From Bacilli bacterium (GTDB taxonomy: Bacteria; Bacillota_I; Bacilli_A; RFN20; CAG-826): DNA of 52,665 nucleotides. How positions within the stretch are numbered: position 1 is the stretch's first letter; the number at the start of each line of letters is the position of its first letter. Positions 36,255-45,120 of this stretch are shown here, piece after piece. Made by a program: the position numbers and the translations under genes. The DNA lies in assembly GCA_017429285.1 (NCBI GenBank), contig JAFRPF010000033.1:1-52665 (forward strand), written 5' to 3'. The notes beneath the pieces are model-generated. The model saw nothing but the letters and a program-made list of their open reading frames with translations. It ran no database searches and was not told where the DNA came from.

Positions 36255-39206
36255 ATGAAATATAAAGCATTATTACTTTCATTCTTACTTGCGGGTTTAA
36301 CATTATCCGCTTGTAATACAAATAAAAAACCATCTACTTCTAGTGGTGAATCCACTGATTCTTCTGGTAGCAGTGAAGATCCAAAACCCGCGACTAAATT
36401 AGATGTTATTAAAAATAAGATTCTTTCAGAACATAACTATACGATGAAAGTTCATTCTTATTGTTTAGAATATTCTGAAGATGTTTATGATGATGTTTTC
36501 GTTAATATTAACGATAAGATTTATTATAACAACTATTATTCTGGTGTTTCTGGTAAGATTTATCAAAAAGATCAAGGTTATATAAACTTTGTTTATGCTG
36601 GTAGTAACTTTATTTATAAAGAATTCTATTCTACGAACAAAGACGCTGGTATTTCCTCTTTATATGATTTAGTGGGTGAGAACTTATTCTTAGGTGAATA
36701 TGTTCAAGATGGTGATAATGATTCTAGATTCTATACCGAAGATTTTGATTCTATTGCCGTTGCATCTAATTTCACAGGATTTAATGGCTCCACATGGTTT
36801 GTGGCCCCTGAAAGATTATATGTGAATGTCGTTAATGACACTTTAGTGTTCGATGTGAATTTTGATATGTATATCATTAACGAAGGTGAACAACAAATCT
36901 ATCATGGTTATTGTTCTTTAACATTTGAAAATATTGGTAGCACCACAAACGCTCCATTAGAAGCTTATGTTGATAACCCAACACATGTCTTTGAACCAAA
37001 AACAAATTGGGATGCTGGTGATGTTTTATTATTTAATTCTTATTTCAATGGCTTAGTTCCATCATTTTTAGCTGACTCTTCATATTCTATCGATATTGAT
37101 ACTAGAGAAGATTATTTAGGTACCCATATCTTAATTACTGATATGGCTTCAGGTGACTTAACTACTTCCTACGGAAATAAATTAGTTAATAGTGATGGAT
37201 TTAGCAAAGTTTTAGATGCTTCTTATCCAACATATAAAAGAGTGGATATAGATACCGCTCATCAAAAAACCACAACTTACACAATTGAGATGGTTTATTT
37301 AGGATCTGATGCAGATATAGGTAGAAGATTCCCATGTGGATATTACTATCCAAAAGGTTTATTCCAATTACAAACAACTTGTAAAACCGTCAATAACACC
37401 GTTAATAGTGTCGCTACATTTAACTCTTATTTAACCGCGAATGGTTATTCAAGATTTATCCCATTATTACCATTTGGTGAAGAAGTTACTAAAATTAGTA
37501 ATTTCGAAGATAAAACTGGTACAGATTATTATTTCCGTACTAAAGATTATGTGAGAATCCATATTGCTAATTACGCAGTCGCAAAAGCTGCGATTACACA
37601 ATATGCTGCTCTTTTAGAAGAAGCGGGATTCCATAAAGATCCAAGTTATCATTTATTTGGTACAAGAGCATATGTGAATGCAGATGACTTTATTAGTGAT
37701 TCACAAGTCTTTATGAGTGACGCTGATGATATTAGCGAAACTAGTTATCAAGGTTTCTTTGAAATTTCATTTAAGATTTATGAACCTAAAGGTGATGAAC
37801 CAACTTATCCTCTTATTTCATTAAGTAGCACTGATCATATTTCTAGTTATCATTTTGAAGACTCTACTGGTAAAAGTATTACCGAATATGATTCTTCTAT
37901 TGGAGATGGTACATTCTATACCTATTTCACCTCTGAACAAGGATATAACGTTACTGGTTTATCGTTGCAAGGCGATAGTGACGCTACCATTAGTTATGAT
38001 CACACAAATGATAGATGGTCAGTTAAACCATCTAAAGATGATTTAGAAGAAATCGTTTTAATTCCAAACATTGGTGAGCATTCTAACTACTTTAGTATTA
38101 AACAAGCGGATAACGTTACTATCTCTTATGTATCACCTGTTAAAGAAGGCTTCGTTAATAAAGACGAACATGTTGGTGTGAGTGTTGTTCCAGCTTCTGG
38201 ATATGAAATTGTAAAAGTATATCTAGAAGAAGATCCAACTTATCCAGTTACAAAGACGTTGATGTCAGAGAATGTATATGAATTTGTGATGCCTGATTTT
38301 GAAGCCACATTAACGGCGATAGTTAAAAATAGTAGTGATGCTTTAGAATCTATTTCCGTTTCTAACGTCAAAGAAAAATATTATGTTGGCGAAACATTTG
38401 TGAGACCAATGGTTACCGCTCATTATGAAAGTGGTATCACTGTGGATGTCACAGACGAGGCAACATTCTTAGGGTTTGATTCATCCTCTGCTGTTAGTGG
38501 TCAAGTCATCACTGTCAGTTATACTGATGAGATTGAAAAAACCACATCTTTCACAGTGGACATTGAAGAAAGACCAGTTGTCACTGTGGAATCAATTACT
38601 TTAGCTAATCCAACCATGCTCTTATGTGTTGGTGATACATTTAGCTTTGGCGGTACCGTGACTGCAAAATTCTCTGATAAGAGTTCACAAGATGTTACTT
38701 CATTCGTCACATTTAGTGGTTATGATATGACCCAAGCGGGTATTTATACAGTTACTGTCAGTTACTCTGATGGTCAAGATAACACAGTTACCGCCACCTA
38801 TTCATTAATGGTTAATGAAGCCACAGATAAAACCGTCTTTGCGGGTTCATATAATCTTATTGTTCCAATGACTAACTTAAATTTATTTAACGAATACATC
38901 ATTACCTTCAACAGCGATGGTACAGGAACATATGAACGTTATACTAAAAATAACGAAGGTTATAAGAAAAATGGCTCAACAACCACATTTACTTGGACTA
39001 AAACTGGTAATTCTATAAGTGTAACTTATGTAAGTGGTGATTATACAGATTTCGTTAATGGCTATCGCTTGTTCGATCTAAACTCAACTGATTGTTGCAA
39101 TGCAAATGGTAAATATAACACTAATGGAAGTGTTACCTATGGATTAGTTAATACAAGCACTGGTGCATTAAAAGAATACACATTCACTAAAAAGGAAAAT
39201 GCCTAG
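36255..39206 (+). CDS. Large surface lipoprotein with Ig-like domains
   Basis: A 983-residue lipoprotein: lipobox LTLSAC with Cys20, then a Ser/Thr linker (STSSGESTDSSGSS). Residues 45-240 resemble a lipoprotein beta-fold with many Tyr and Asp. The middle (about 255-560) is a long Tyr-rich domain I do not recognise. Residues about 615-690 have the pattern of a repeat seen in bacterial surface proteins (AS-GYEIVKVYLEED-...-YEFVMPDFEATLTA). Two Ig-like domains follow (about 695-775 and 778-855), then a small beta-rich C-terminal domain. It sits on the outer leaflet and is in the same transcript as the Ig-like protein 11 bases upstream. The function is unknown, perhaps carbohydrate binding. Confidence 0.8.
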   Translation: MKYKALLLSFLLAGLTLSACNTNKKPSTSSGESTDSSGSSEDPKPATKLDVIKNKILSEHNYTMKVHSYCLEYSEDVYDDVFVNINDKIYYNNYYSGVSGKIYQKDQGYINFVYAGSNFIYKEFYSTNKDAGISSLYDLVGENLFLGEYVQDGDNDSRFYTEDFDSIAVASNFTGFNGSTWFVAPERLYVNVVNDTLVFDVNFDMYIINEGEQQIYHGYCSLTFENIGSTTNAPLEAYVDNPTHVFEPKTNWDAGDVLLFNSYFNGLVPSFLADSSYSIDIDTREDYLGTHILITDMASGDLTTSYGNKLVNSDGFSKVLDASYPTYKRVDIDTAHQKTTTYTIEMVYLGSDADIGRRFPCGYYYPKGLFQLQTTCKTVNNTVNSVATFNSYLTANGYSRFIPLLPFGEEVTKISNFEDKTGTDYYFRTKDYVRIHIANYAVAKAAITQYAALLEEAGFHKDPSYHLFGTRAYVNADDFISDSQVFMSDADDISETSYQGFFEISFKIYEPKGDEPTYPLISLSSTDHISSYHFEDSTGKSITEYDSSIGDGTFYTYFTSEQGYNVTGLSLQGDSDATISYDHTNDRWSVKPSKDDLEEIVLIPNIGEHSNYFSIKQADNVTISYVSPVKEGFVNKDEHVGVSVVPASGYEIVKVYLEEDPTYPVTKTLMSENVYEFVMPDFEATLTAIVKNSSDALESISVSNVKEKYYVGETFVRPMVTAHYESGITVDVTDEATFLGFDSSSAVSGQVITVSYTDEIEKTTSFTVDIEERPVVTVESITLANPTMLLCVGDTFSFGGTVTAKFSDKSSQDVTSFVTFSGYDMTQAGIYTVTVSYSDGQDNTVTATYSLMVNEATDKTVFAGSYNLIVPMTNLNLFNEYIITFNSDGTGTYERYTKNNEGYKKNGSTTTFTWTKTGNSISVTYVSGDYTDFVNGYRLFDLNSTDCCNANGKYNTNGSVTYGLVNTSTGALKEYTFTKKENA

Positions 39207-39245
39207 TTATATAATCTTTTAAAGAATTAACTTTACTATTAACAA

Positions 39246-39300
39246 TATAATTTGTTATTATTTATCAGCAAACTTACTTTGAACGAAGTACTGTTCAAGG
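39246..39300 (+). promoter_or_regulatory. Putative promoter and leader hairpin of rpmE
   Basis: A TATAAT -10 lies at 39246-39251 with no clear -35. In the leader, CTTTGAAC/GTTCAAGG (39277-39284 and 39293-39300) forms an eight-pair stem with an eight-base loop, directly before the GGAAGGAGAG ribosome site. It could be an L31 autoregulation site; there is no T-run. Confidence 0.45.
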
Positions 39301-39318
39301 CGGAAGGAGAGAAAATTT

Positions 39319-39531
39319 ATGAAAAAAGGAATTCATCCAAACTATCAACGTTGCACAGTTACATGTATCTCTTGTGGTGCGACATTCGAATCTGGTTCAA
39401 CCTTAAAAGAAATTAAAGTTGATACCTGCAGCAACTGCCACCCATTCTACACTGGCAAACAAAGATTCGTTCAATCTGATGGTCGTGTCGCGAAATTCAA
39501 TCGTAAATACGGTATCGACGAGAAAAAATAA
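39319..39531 (+). CDS. rpmE: Ribosomal protein L31, zinc-binding form
   Basis: A 70-residue L31 of the 50S subunit. It begins KKGIHPNY and has the four Cys/His zinc region CISCGATFE and [14 protein letters not shown], so it is the zinc-binding (C+) form. The C-terminus KFNRKYG is typical. GGAAGGAGAG precedes the ATG. A hairpin in its leader may give autoregulation. A terminator follows, so the gene is probably expressed alone. Confidence 0.97.
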   Translation: MKKGIHPNYQRCTVTCISCGATFESGSTLKEIKVDTCSNCHPFYTGKQRFVQSDGRVAKFNRKYGIDEKK

Positions 39532-39553
39532 TAAATTATTAAGATTATAGAAG

Positions 39554-39576
39554 ACCACTTGAAAAAGTGGTTTTTT
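39554..39576 (+). terminator. Terminator after rpmE
   Basis: ACCACTT (39554-39560) pairs with AAGTGGT (39565-39571) and is followed by a T-run. Confidence 0.9.
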
Positions 39577-39605
39577 GTTATTACATTAAATGTAGGAAAC
39601 AAAAT

Positions 39606-40082
39606 ATGAAATGTAACTATTCAAATAAAGAACAGTCTTTATTAAAAGAATTAGTGAAAGGGCAGCATCCTTTAACTTGTGTTATTTGCTGTAGTGATTC
39701 TAGAGTCATCCCTGAAAAGATATTTGATAAAACATTTGGGGAATTATTTGTGATAAGAACAGCGGGTAATGTGATTAATGAAGGCGAATTAGCTTCAATT
39801 GAATATGCTTTAGAACATTTAAAAGTCAAAGAAGTGATAGTTTTGGCGCATACACATTGTGGGGCAATTCACGCTTCTATCCATCAAGAGAAAAGTAAAT
39901 ATATGGATGTGATATTAAATCGTATTTATAAGAACATTGATGGTGAAATGAATGAAACTAAAGCTAGTGAATTAAACGCCAAAAAAGAAGTTTTATATTT
40001 AAAAGATAAGTTTAACAATCATCAAGACAAGTTTATAGCGATGATATATGATATTGAGAAATTAGAAGTTAGAGGCATCTAA
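39606..40082 (+). CDS. Compact beta-type carbonic anhydrase
   Basis: A 158-residue beta-carbonic anhydrase. Zinc ligands are Cys29 in CCSDSR, His82 and Cys85 in AHTHCGA; the Asp31-Arg33 dyad is intact. The protein interconverts CO2 and bicarbonate in the cytosol. It is shorter than most (about 190-220), lacking much of the C-terminal helix region. The ATG at 39606 is preferred, as the upstream frame start near 39567 overlaps the rpmE terminator. An iron alcohol dehydrogenase gene follows 13 bases later. The role could be to balance CO2 released by amino acid and purine breakdown. Confidence 0.88.
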   Translation: MKCNYSNKEQSLLKELVKGQHPLTCVICCSDSRVIPEKIFDKTFGELFVIRTAGNVINEGELASIEYALEHLKVKEVIVLAHTHCGAIHASIHQEKSKYMDVILNRIYKNIDGEMNETKASELNAKKEVLYLKDKFNNHQDKFIAMIYDIEKLEVRGI

Positions 40083-40095
40083 TGGAGATTTATAT

Positions 40096-41295
40096 ATGAA
40101 AAAATTATTCTATCGTATCAGTCAAAAAGTATTGAAATTTGCGATGTGTTTTATGGATTGGTCTGAACCCGAATTATTACAGGGTAAAGACGCAGTTATT
40201 AAATTACCCGCAGTTATTAAAAATAAAGGGATTAATAAAGTCTTAATTGTGACTGATAAAGGACTAATGAATTTACATATTTTAGATCCTTTGTTATTAG
40301 AGATGAAAAAATCTAATTTAGATTATGTCATCTATGATGGAGTACAACCTAACCCGACGATAGATAATATCGAAGAATGTAAGGATATTTATATAAATAA
40401 TAAATGTGAAGGTGTAATTGCCTTTGGTGGTGGTTCCCCAATGGATTGCGCGAAAGCCGCTGCCGCAAGAGTGGTGAAACCTAAACAATCGATAAGAAAG
40501 ATGAGAGGATATTTAAAAGTTCATAAAAAATTACCTCCCTTCTTTGCGGTACCCACAACCGCGGGTACTGGTTCTGAAACCACTTTAGCCGCGGTGGTTA
40601 CTGACCCACTAACACATGAAAAGAACGCCATCGCCGATCCTTGCTTAAGACCGAAGTACGCCGTTCTTGATCCAATGTTAACAATTGGTTTACCTCCGCA
40701 TATTACTTCCACGACTGGGATGGACGCTTTAACTCATGCTGTTGAGGCTTATATTGGTAAAAGCAATGTGAAATCCACCATTAAATATGCGGAAGAGGCG
40801 ACAAAGCTTATCTATGATAATTTAGAAAAAGCCTATTTAGACGGCAAAAACATCGAAGCTAGAAATAATATGCTTAAAGGATCCTTTTATGCCGGAAATG
40901 CCTTTACAAGGGCTTTTGTGGGCTATGTTCATGCCATAGCTCATAACCTTGGAGGTATGTATAACACCCCTCATGGTCTAGCTAACGCCGTTATCCTTCC
41001 AAAAGTCCTTAAATGGTACGGTAAAAGTGTCTATAAGAAATTAGCAAAGTTAGCGGATATTATTGGTATTAGTAAACCTAATATGACTAAGGAAGAAAAA
41101 GCTCATAAATTCATTGATGAAATTGAAAGAATGAATAAGGCTATGAATATCCCAGAAAAATTCGACTTCATTAAAGAAAAAGATATTCCTTTATTAGTTA
41201 AAAGAGCGCTTAAAGAAGGTAACCCTGGATATCCAGTTCCAAAGATAATGAATAAAAAAGAATGCGAAAAAGTCATTCGTTCCTTGATGGCCTAG
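40096..41295 (+). CDS. Iron-containing alcohol dehydrogenase
   Basis: A 399-residue group III alcohol dehydrogenase. It has the NAD(P)-binding FGGGSPMDCAKAAA, the PTTAGTGSETT block, and the iron-site Asp and His residues in DALTHAVEAY and HAIAHNLGGMYNTPHG. The 40-residue N-terminal extension (MKKLFYRISQKVLKF) is longer than in common forms. It reduces aldehydes or ketones or oxidises alcohols or diols, probably as a fermentation redox sink. It is the second gene after carbonic anhydrase and 19 bases before the YhhN gene, likely one transcript. The exact substrate is not determined. Confidence 0.93.
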   Translation: MKKLFYRISQKVLKFAMCFMDWSEPELLQGKDAVIKLPAVIKNKGINKVLIVTDKGLMNLHILDPLLLEMKKSNLDYVIYDGVQPNPTIDNIEECKDIYINNKCEGVIAFGGGSPMDCAKAAAARVVKPKQSIRKMRGYLKVHKKLPPFFAVPTTAGTGSETTLAAVVTDPLTHEKNAIADPCLRPKYAVLDPMLTIGLPPHITSTTGMDALTHAVEAYIGKSNVKSTIKYAEEATKLIYDNLEKAYLDGKNIEARNNMLKGSFYAGNAFTRAFVGYVHAIAHNLGGMYNTPHGLANAVILPKVLKWYGKSVYKKLAKLADIIGISKPNMTKEEKAHKFIDEIERMNKAMNIPEKFDFIKEKDIPLLVKRALKEGNPGYPVPKIMNKKECEKVIRSLMA

Positions 41296-41314
41296 TTTAT
41301 AATAAAGGTAGATA

Positions 41315-42028
41315 ATGTTATATTTTCTCATTCCATTAATATTAGGAGTTATCACTCTTTTACCATTTCTTTATTTCCGTAGTAAAGAACAAAGAGTGAT
41401 TGCGGTCATTATTAAAGGACTTGTTTCTTTTTCCTTTATTGTGACTGGGTTAGTGGCCTATTTAACTTCTAAAAATCCTCAATCTAATTTTGGAATATTT
41501 GTTTTAGTGGGATTATTCTTCGGTTTATTAGGAGATATTTTCTTAGATTTAAAATATATCGTTTTATCTAAAGAGATGTTTTATACAATATTAGGTTTCT
41601 TCTCTTTTGCTTTTGGACATCTATTTTTTACTTTAGGATTATTCCTTAATTATTATGATTTTAATTCAAATATTTTATATTTAATTATCCCTATTATTGT
41701 CACAATTCTTTTAACAGTCGCGACATTATTAATGGAGAAGGTATCTAAAGTTAGATATCAGAAGATGAAACCATTTGTTTTAATTTATGGATTATTCTTA
41801 TTCTTTACCACTTCCATTTATATGTCGGTAGCGATACAAACTCATTTTGAAGTTATGACAATCACTTTAATGGCGATTGCCTTTATCTTATTTATGGCCT
41901 CTGATTTGATTTTAAATAATACTTATTTCGCTCCGGGATTTTCTGGACCAGTATTTATCATCACTAACCATCTTTTATATTACATCGCTCAATTTATGAT
42001 CGCGGTGTCTTTATTCTTTATTATCTAA
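41315..42028 (+). CDS. YhhN-family integral membrane protein (lysoplasmalogenase-like)
   Basis: A 237-residue protein with about eight membrane helices. It has the YhhN/TMEM86 signature: GLFFGLLGDIFLDL, GHLFFTLGL, FMASDLILNN and ITNHLLYYIAQFMIA. Eukaryotic TMEM86 enzymes hydrolyse lysoplasmalogen; bacterial function is assumed to be related. It is in the cytoplasmic membrane and ends the carbonic anhydrase-ADH-YhhN run. Plasmalogens occur in many anaerobic Bacillota, which would fit, but this is inference. No clear terminator is visible between its stop and the SAM riboswitch. Confidence 0.85.
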   Translation: MLYFLIPLILGVITLLPFLYFRSKEQRVIAVIIKGLVSFSFIVTGLVAYLTSKNPQSNFGIFVLVGLFFGLLGDIFLDLKYIVLSKEMFYTILGFFSFAFGHLFFTLGLFLNYYDFNSNILYLIIPIIVTILLTVATLLMEKVSKVRYQKMKPFVLIYGLFLFFTTSIYMSVAIQTHFEVMTITLMAIAFILFMASDLILNNTYFAPGFSGPVFIITNHLLYYIAQFMIAVSLFFII

Positions 42029-42097
42029 TCGTTCAAAAAATAAAAACAATTAATAAAATAACTAGATATCTTTCTAATATAAAGTTAGTATTTATAC

Positions 42098-42183
42098 ATC
42101 CATAAAGAGTGTGGCGAGGGACAAGCCCTATGACCCACCGACAACCCAAGTAATGTTGGGTGCCAAAGCTTGTACGATGGGAT
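42098..42183 (+). promoter_or_regulatory. SAM-I (S-box) riboswitch aptamer
   Basis: The conserved core is present: GAGGGAC, GCCC, ATGA, CAACCC and GGGTGCCAAA. P1 can form from ATCCAT (42098-42103) and ATGGGAT (42177-42183, one bulged G). P2 is GTGG/CCAC (42111-42114, 42135-42138) and AGGG/CCCT (42117-42120, 42126-42129) with a kink-turn CG/ATGA. P3 is ACCCAA/TTGGGT (42144-42149, 42156-42161). P4 is not clearly present, so the aptamer is compact. The 3' P1 strand can instead form an antiterminator: TACGA (42173-42177) with TCGTA (42201-42205) and GGA (42180-42182) with TCC (42196-42198). SAM binding would therefore favour the downstream terminator, shutting the operon off. Confidence 0.87.
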
Positions 42184-42192
42184 CTTTTTATT

Positions 42193-42223
42193 TACTCCTG
42201 TCGTAGCGATGGGAGTATTTTTT
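42193..42223 (+). terminator. Riboswitch-controlled intrinsic terminator
   Basis: The stem TACTCC-TG-TCG-[TAG]-CGA-TG-GGAGTA (42193-42217) is followed by six T. Its 5' side overlaps the sequence used by the antiterminator of the SAM-I aptamer. Confidence 0.88.
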
Positions 42224-42256
42224 ATCTCTTTATGGAAAATAGAGGAGGTAAAAGTG

Positions 42257-42536
42257 ATGTTTACGTTTTATGAATTTCGTTATTATGACAAAAGATCGAA
42301 ATTAAAATTTGTTTTTTACGCAAGAACTGTGGAATTTGCAGATCACCTTGCAAAAAGAATGACTGACTTAGGGGTATATGTATTAGTAAGAAAGAAGTTC
42401 TTTTTTATGAAAAAAGGTATGTAGTGAGATTCCACCCTATGAAATAGAACAAGAACAAGAAGAAACAATTGATGGTTATGAAGAATATAATAAAACTCAT
42501 CGAGAAGAAATTGAGAATATAATAAATAAGAAATGA
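42257..42536 (+). pseudogene. Small SAM-riboswitch-controlled gene with a frame break
   Basis: From ATG 42257 (AGGAGG at 42243-42248) a frame of 55 residues ends at TAG 42422-42424. The +1 frame then continues without a stop from just after TGA 42408-42410 as a strongly acidic tail (SEIPPYEIEQEQEETIDGYE and on to IENIINKK) ending at TGA 42534-42536. The tail has no start codon of its own and its stop overlaps the next gene's ATG as ATGA. A run of six A at 42410-42415 (after ATG of FFMKK) is the likely break point; removing one A joins both parts into about 92 residues. This may be a real frameshift mutation, an assembly or sequencing error, or programmed +1 shifting. The N-terminal half is basic and aromatic; no domain is recognised and there is no membrane helix. 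Confidence 0.65.
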
Positions 42537-43321
42537 ATGTTTATGTAGATGACTGGCTAAATAGAGAACCACCCTATGCCTTCACATGGGACCATTTTCT
42601 TTTTATCTTTATTTACATTTTTTTAGGAATCTTACTCGCTTTCTATTTAAGAAAGAAAAGTAGAAAAACTATTACTATAGTTCTCATATGCTTATGGATC
42701 CTTTTTATTGCGGTAGAAGCTTTCTATTTAATCGCTTTATATATTAGAAGCGCGAATAATCCAACTGAATATCCATTTGATATGAAAAAAATGTTACCTT
42801 TACATACCTGTTTGATGCCTGTCTATGTTTTTCCGTTTGCGATTTTTAGTAAAAACGAAGTTATCAAAAGAAGCGCTTCTAGCTATTTAGTTATCGTTAA
42901 TATGATTATGGGCTTTATCACTTTATTCGTTGGTTGCCCGGGTGGCAATTCTGCTTTGTCATATTTTGGTCAACACACCTTAATCTACCATGCACTAGAT
43001 GTCATCATCCCTTTAATCATGTTGGTAACAGGTTATTACGACATTAAAAAGAACGATATTTATTATGGCTTAGCGGTATTTGGAATATTGGCTATTGCTG
43101 TCTATATATTCGACGCCATTACTAAATGTGATTATTTCTTTTTCTACGATGGAAGCACGTTCCCAGTCTTTGGCTTTATCTCTTCAAATGTACCTAACAT
43201 TGTTTGGACATTAATTGTGGTGTTCGTTTATGTTGCTATCGCTTTCATCACCCATTTCTCAGTTATTGGAATCAAGACCTATTTTGAGAAAAGAAAAGCA
43301 AAAAAAGCCGCAAATCCCTGA
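42533..43321 (+). CDS. TIGR02206/YwaF-type integral membrane protein
   Basis: A 262-residue protein with about seven membrane helices. It matches the TIGR02206 (YwaF) family by layout: an initial cytosolic or outer Trp-rich segment (YAFTWDHFLF), the conserved LPLHTCLMPVY region, and the HTLIYHALDVIIP helix with its His residues. The function of the family is not known. The gene starts inside the stop of the acidic tail (ATGA), has no ribosome site of its own, and lies behind the SAM-I riboswitch, so it should be off when SAM is plentiful. This points to a role in sulfur amino acid or methyl supply (for example transport), which is inference. It ends with TGA and a terminator follows. Confidence 0.83.
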   Translation: MNVYVDDWLNREPPYAFTWDHFLFIFIYIFLGILLAFYLRKKSRKTITIVLICLWILFIAVEAFYLIALYIRSANNPTEYPFDMKKMLPLHTCLMPVYVFPFAIFSKNEVIKRSASSYLVIVNMIMGFITLFVGCPGGNSALSYFGQHTLIYHALDVIIPLIMLVTGYYDIKKNDIYYGLAVFGILAIAVYIFDAITKCDYFFFYDGSTFPVFGFISSNVPNIVWTLIVVFVYVAIAFITHFSVIGIKTYFEKRKAKKAANP

Positions 43322-43344
43322 TATTTGCTTAAAAATTCGATAAA

Positions 43345-43366
43345 AAAGAGTGTTTTCACTCTCTTT
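43345..43366 (+). terminator. Terminator after TIGR02206 gene
   Basis: AGAGTG (43347-43352) pairs with CACTCT (43357-43362) across a TTTT loop and is followed by CTTT. Confidence 0.8.
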
Positions 43367-43486
43367 AATTCAATCTACTACAAGAATATTTGATGTCTAT
43401 TTGTTTTAACTAAGAGCTGTTATTTTTATTTGGTTTTTCTTGTTTTCTACATCTAGCAAAATAAAAATTTTGAGAATATTTTTTGA

Positions 43487-43511
43487 AAAAGGAAACTTTG
43501 TTTCTTTTTTT
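43487..43511 (+). repeat. AT-rich hairpin with T-run before DUF1538 gene
   Basis: AAAAGGAAAC (43487-43496) pairs with GTTTCTTTTT (43500-43509), closing a TTT loop, followed by more T. It resembles a terminator but sits only 30 bases before the DUF1538 start codon. A TAGAAT -10 (43524-43529) lies between. The rest of the 219-base gap is AT-rich and shows nothing else I can name. Confidence 0.5.
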
Positions 43512-43540
43512 GTGGGTATGGAATAGAATAATTAACAGTT

Positions 43541-45112
43541 ATGCAAAACAGATGGATTAAAGCATTAGTTACTAGTTTGTTATCAATCGTGCCGATGATT
43601 GCCATTGTTTTGATTTTGTCTTTTACTAAACTTGCTCCATTAGATGTAAGACGTGGTGATTATGCTTTGCTACTTATTGGCATGGTTATTCTTATCATTG
43701 GTTTATCTATTTTTCAAATAGGTGCTAATTCTAGTTTGACTAAAGTTGGTGAATATATGGGCGCTTCTCTTTCTAAACAAAAGAGTTTATTCATCGTTTG
43801 TTTATTCGCTTTTGCCTTAGGAACATTAATCACTGTCGCAGAACCAAGTATTCTCATTGTTTCTAAGCAAGTAAATATTAATCCTTACTTATTAATTGGC
43901 GGAATCGCGGTAGGGGTAGGATTATTTGTGGTTTTTGGTGTTCTTAGAATTATTTTCCATAGACCATTAAAGATTTGGTATTTATTATTCTATTTCCTTA
44001 CCTTCATGCTCATGATATTTGTGGTAATGGATCCAAATAAACGTCACTTCTTACCATTTATTTTTGATAGCGGAGGAGTTACAACTGGTTCCGCAACAGT
44101 GCCATTTATTCTTTCTCTTGGCGCCGGTATTGCTATGGTTAGAGGTGGAAAAAACGCAAGAAATGATAGCTTTGGTTTAGTGGGTATTGCTTCTATTGGC
44201 CCAATTATGACCGTTGCTATTATGCTTTTAGTTAGTCCAATTTCTGGTGATTTTGATCCTACTACTACATATATAACTTTAGGAGAAGAACCAGTTTGGA
44301 AAATGTTTTTAGATGCATTAATTCCTACTGGAGTAGGTCATAATGGAACTTTGCTTGATGTATTAATTGCTTTAGCTCCAACTTTAATTATTTTCATGGT
44401 TTATGAATTACTTTATATTCGTTTACCAAAACAAAAGATTTTAAAGCTTTTAGTTGGCTTCTTATTTACCTATATTGGTTTATCAATATTCTTAACTGGC
44501 ACAAGCGCCGCTATGACACCTATTGGTTTTTATGTTGGCTCTAAGTTAGGAAGTCAATCTTCTTGGATTATTATTGTTATCGCTTTTGTTATTGGTTTAG
44601 TGACTATTGTTTGCGAACCTGCTGTTCATGTTTTAACCCAGCAAATCGAAGATATTTCTGATGGAAGAACGAAAAAAATCACTGTTTTATTGACCCTTTC
44701 TTTAGGTGTTGGTGTGGCTATTGCTTTAGCGATGATTAGAACCATATATAATTTCTCCATCATGTACTACATGGTTCCAGGATATATCATTTCAATTGTT
44801 TTGATGTTTGTTTGTCCAAATATTTACACCGCTATGGCATTTGACTCTGGCGGTACTGCTTCTGGTCCGATGTCATCATCTTTTGTCTTACCAATGGTAG
44901 TGGGTGTTACAGTGGCATTAGGAAGCAAAAATGGTGTTCAACCAGATTATTATGAACAATCATTTGGTGTTATTGCTTTGATTGCGTTAACGCCTGTTAT
45001 CGCGATACAAATTCTCGGTGTTATTAGTAACGCTAAAACAGTCAGAGCTAATTACAAGATGCGTACCCACGTTTACTCTAGTGATGATGCGCAAATTATT
45101 AACTTCAACTAG
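43541..45112 (+). CDS. DUF1538 integral membrane protein, two tandem halves
   Basis: A 523-residue protein with about 14 membrane helices arranged as two homologous DUF1538 halves. Each half has the same signature: a helix with AEPSILIVSKQV or CEPAVHVLTQQ, and FDSGGVTTG near residue 175 or FDSGGTASG near residue 434. The repeated buried Asp-Ser-Gly-Gly loops suggest a transporter pore with inverted or tandem repeats. The substrate is unknown. Two PII-like proteins are encoded directly downstream, suggesting gating by a nitrogen or energy signal, as with AmtB-GlnK. No ribosome site precedes the ATG and a TAGAAT sits 12 bases upstream, so the leader may be very short. Confidence 0.87.
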   Translation: MQNRWIKALVTSLLSIVPMIAIVLILSFTKLAPLDVRRGDYALLLIGMVILIIGLSIFQIGANSSLTKVGEYMGASLSKQKSLFIVCLFAFALGTLITVAEPSILIVSKQVNINPYLLIGGIAVGVGLFVVFGVLRIIFHRPLKIWYLLFYFLTFMLMIFVVMDPNKRHFLPFIFDSGGVTTGSATVPFILSLGAGIAMVRGGKNARNDSFGLVGIASIGPIMTVAIMLLVSPISGDFDPTTTYITLGEEPVWKMFLDALIPTGVGHNGTLLDVLIALAPTLIIFMVYELLYIRLPKQKILKLLVGFLFTYIGLSIFLTGTSAAMTPIGFYVGSKLGSQSSWIIIVIAFVIGLVTIVCEPAVHVLTQQIEDISDGRTKKITVLLTLSLGVGVAIALAMIRTIYNFSIMYYMVPGYIISIVLMFVCPNIYTAMAFDSGGTASGPMSSSFVLPMVVGVTVALGSKNGVQPDYYEQSFGVIALIALTPVIAIQILGVISNAKTVRANYKMRTHVYSSDDAQIINFN

Positions 45113-45120
45113 GAGGACAT

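Noticed and set aside
39567..39605. Upstream start of carbonic anhydrase
   Set aside because: The extension falls in the rpmE terminator and adds residues not typical of the family; ATG 39606 fits better.
42170..42256. Longer N-terminus for the riboswitch-controlled small gene
   Set aside because: The upstream ATG lies in the aptamer/terminator itself; AGGAGG at 42243-42248 points to the ATG at 42257.
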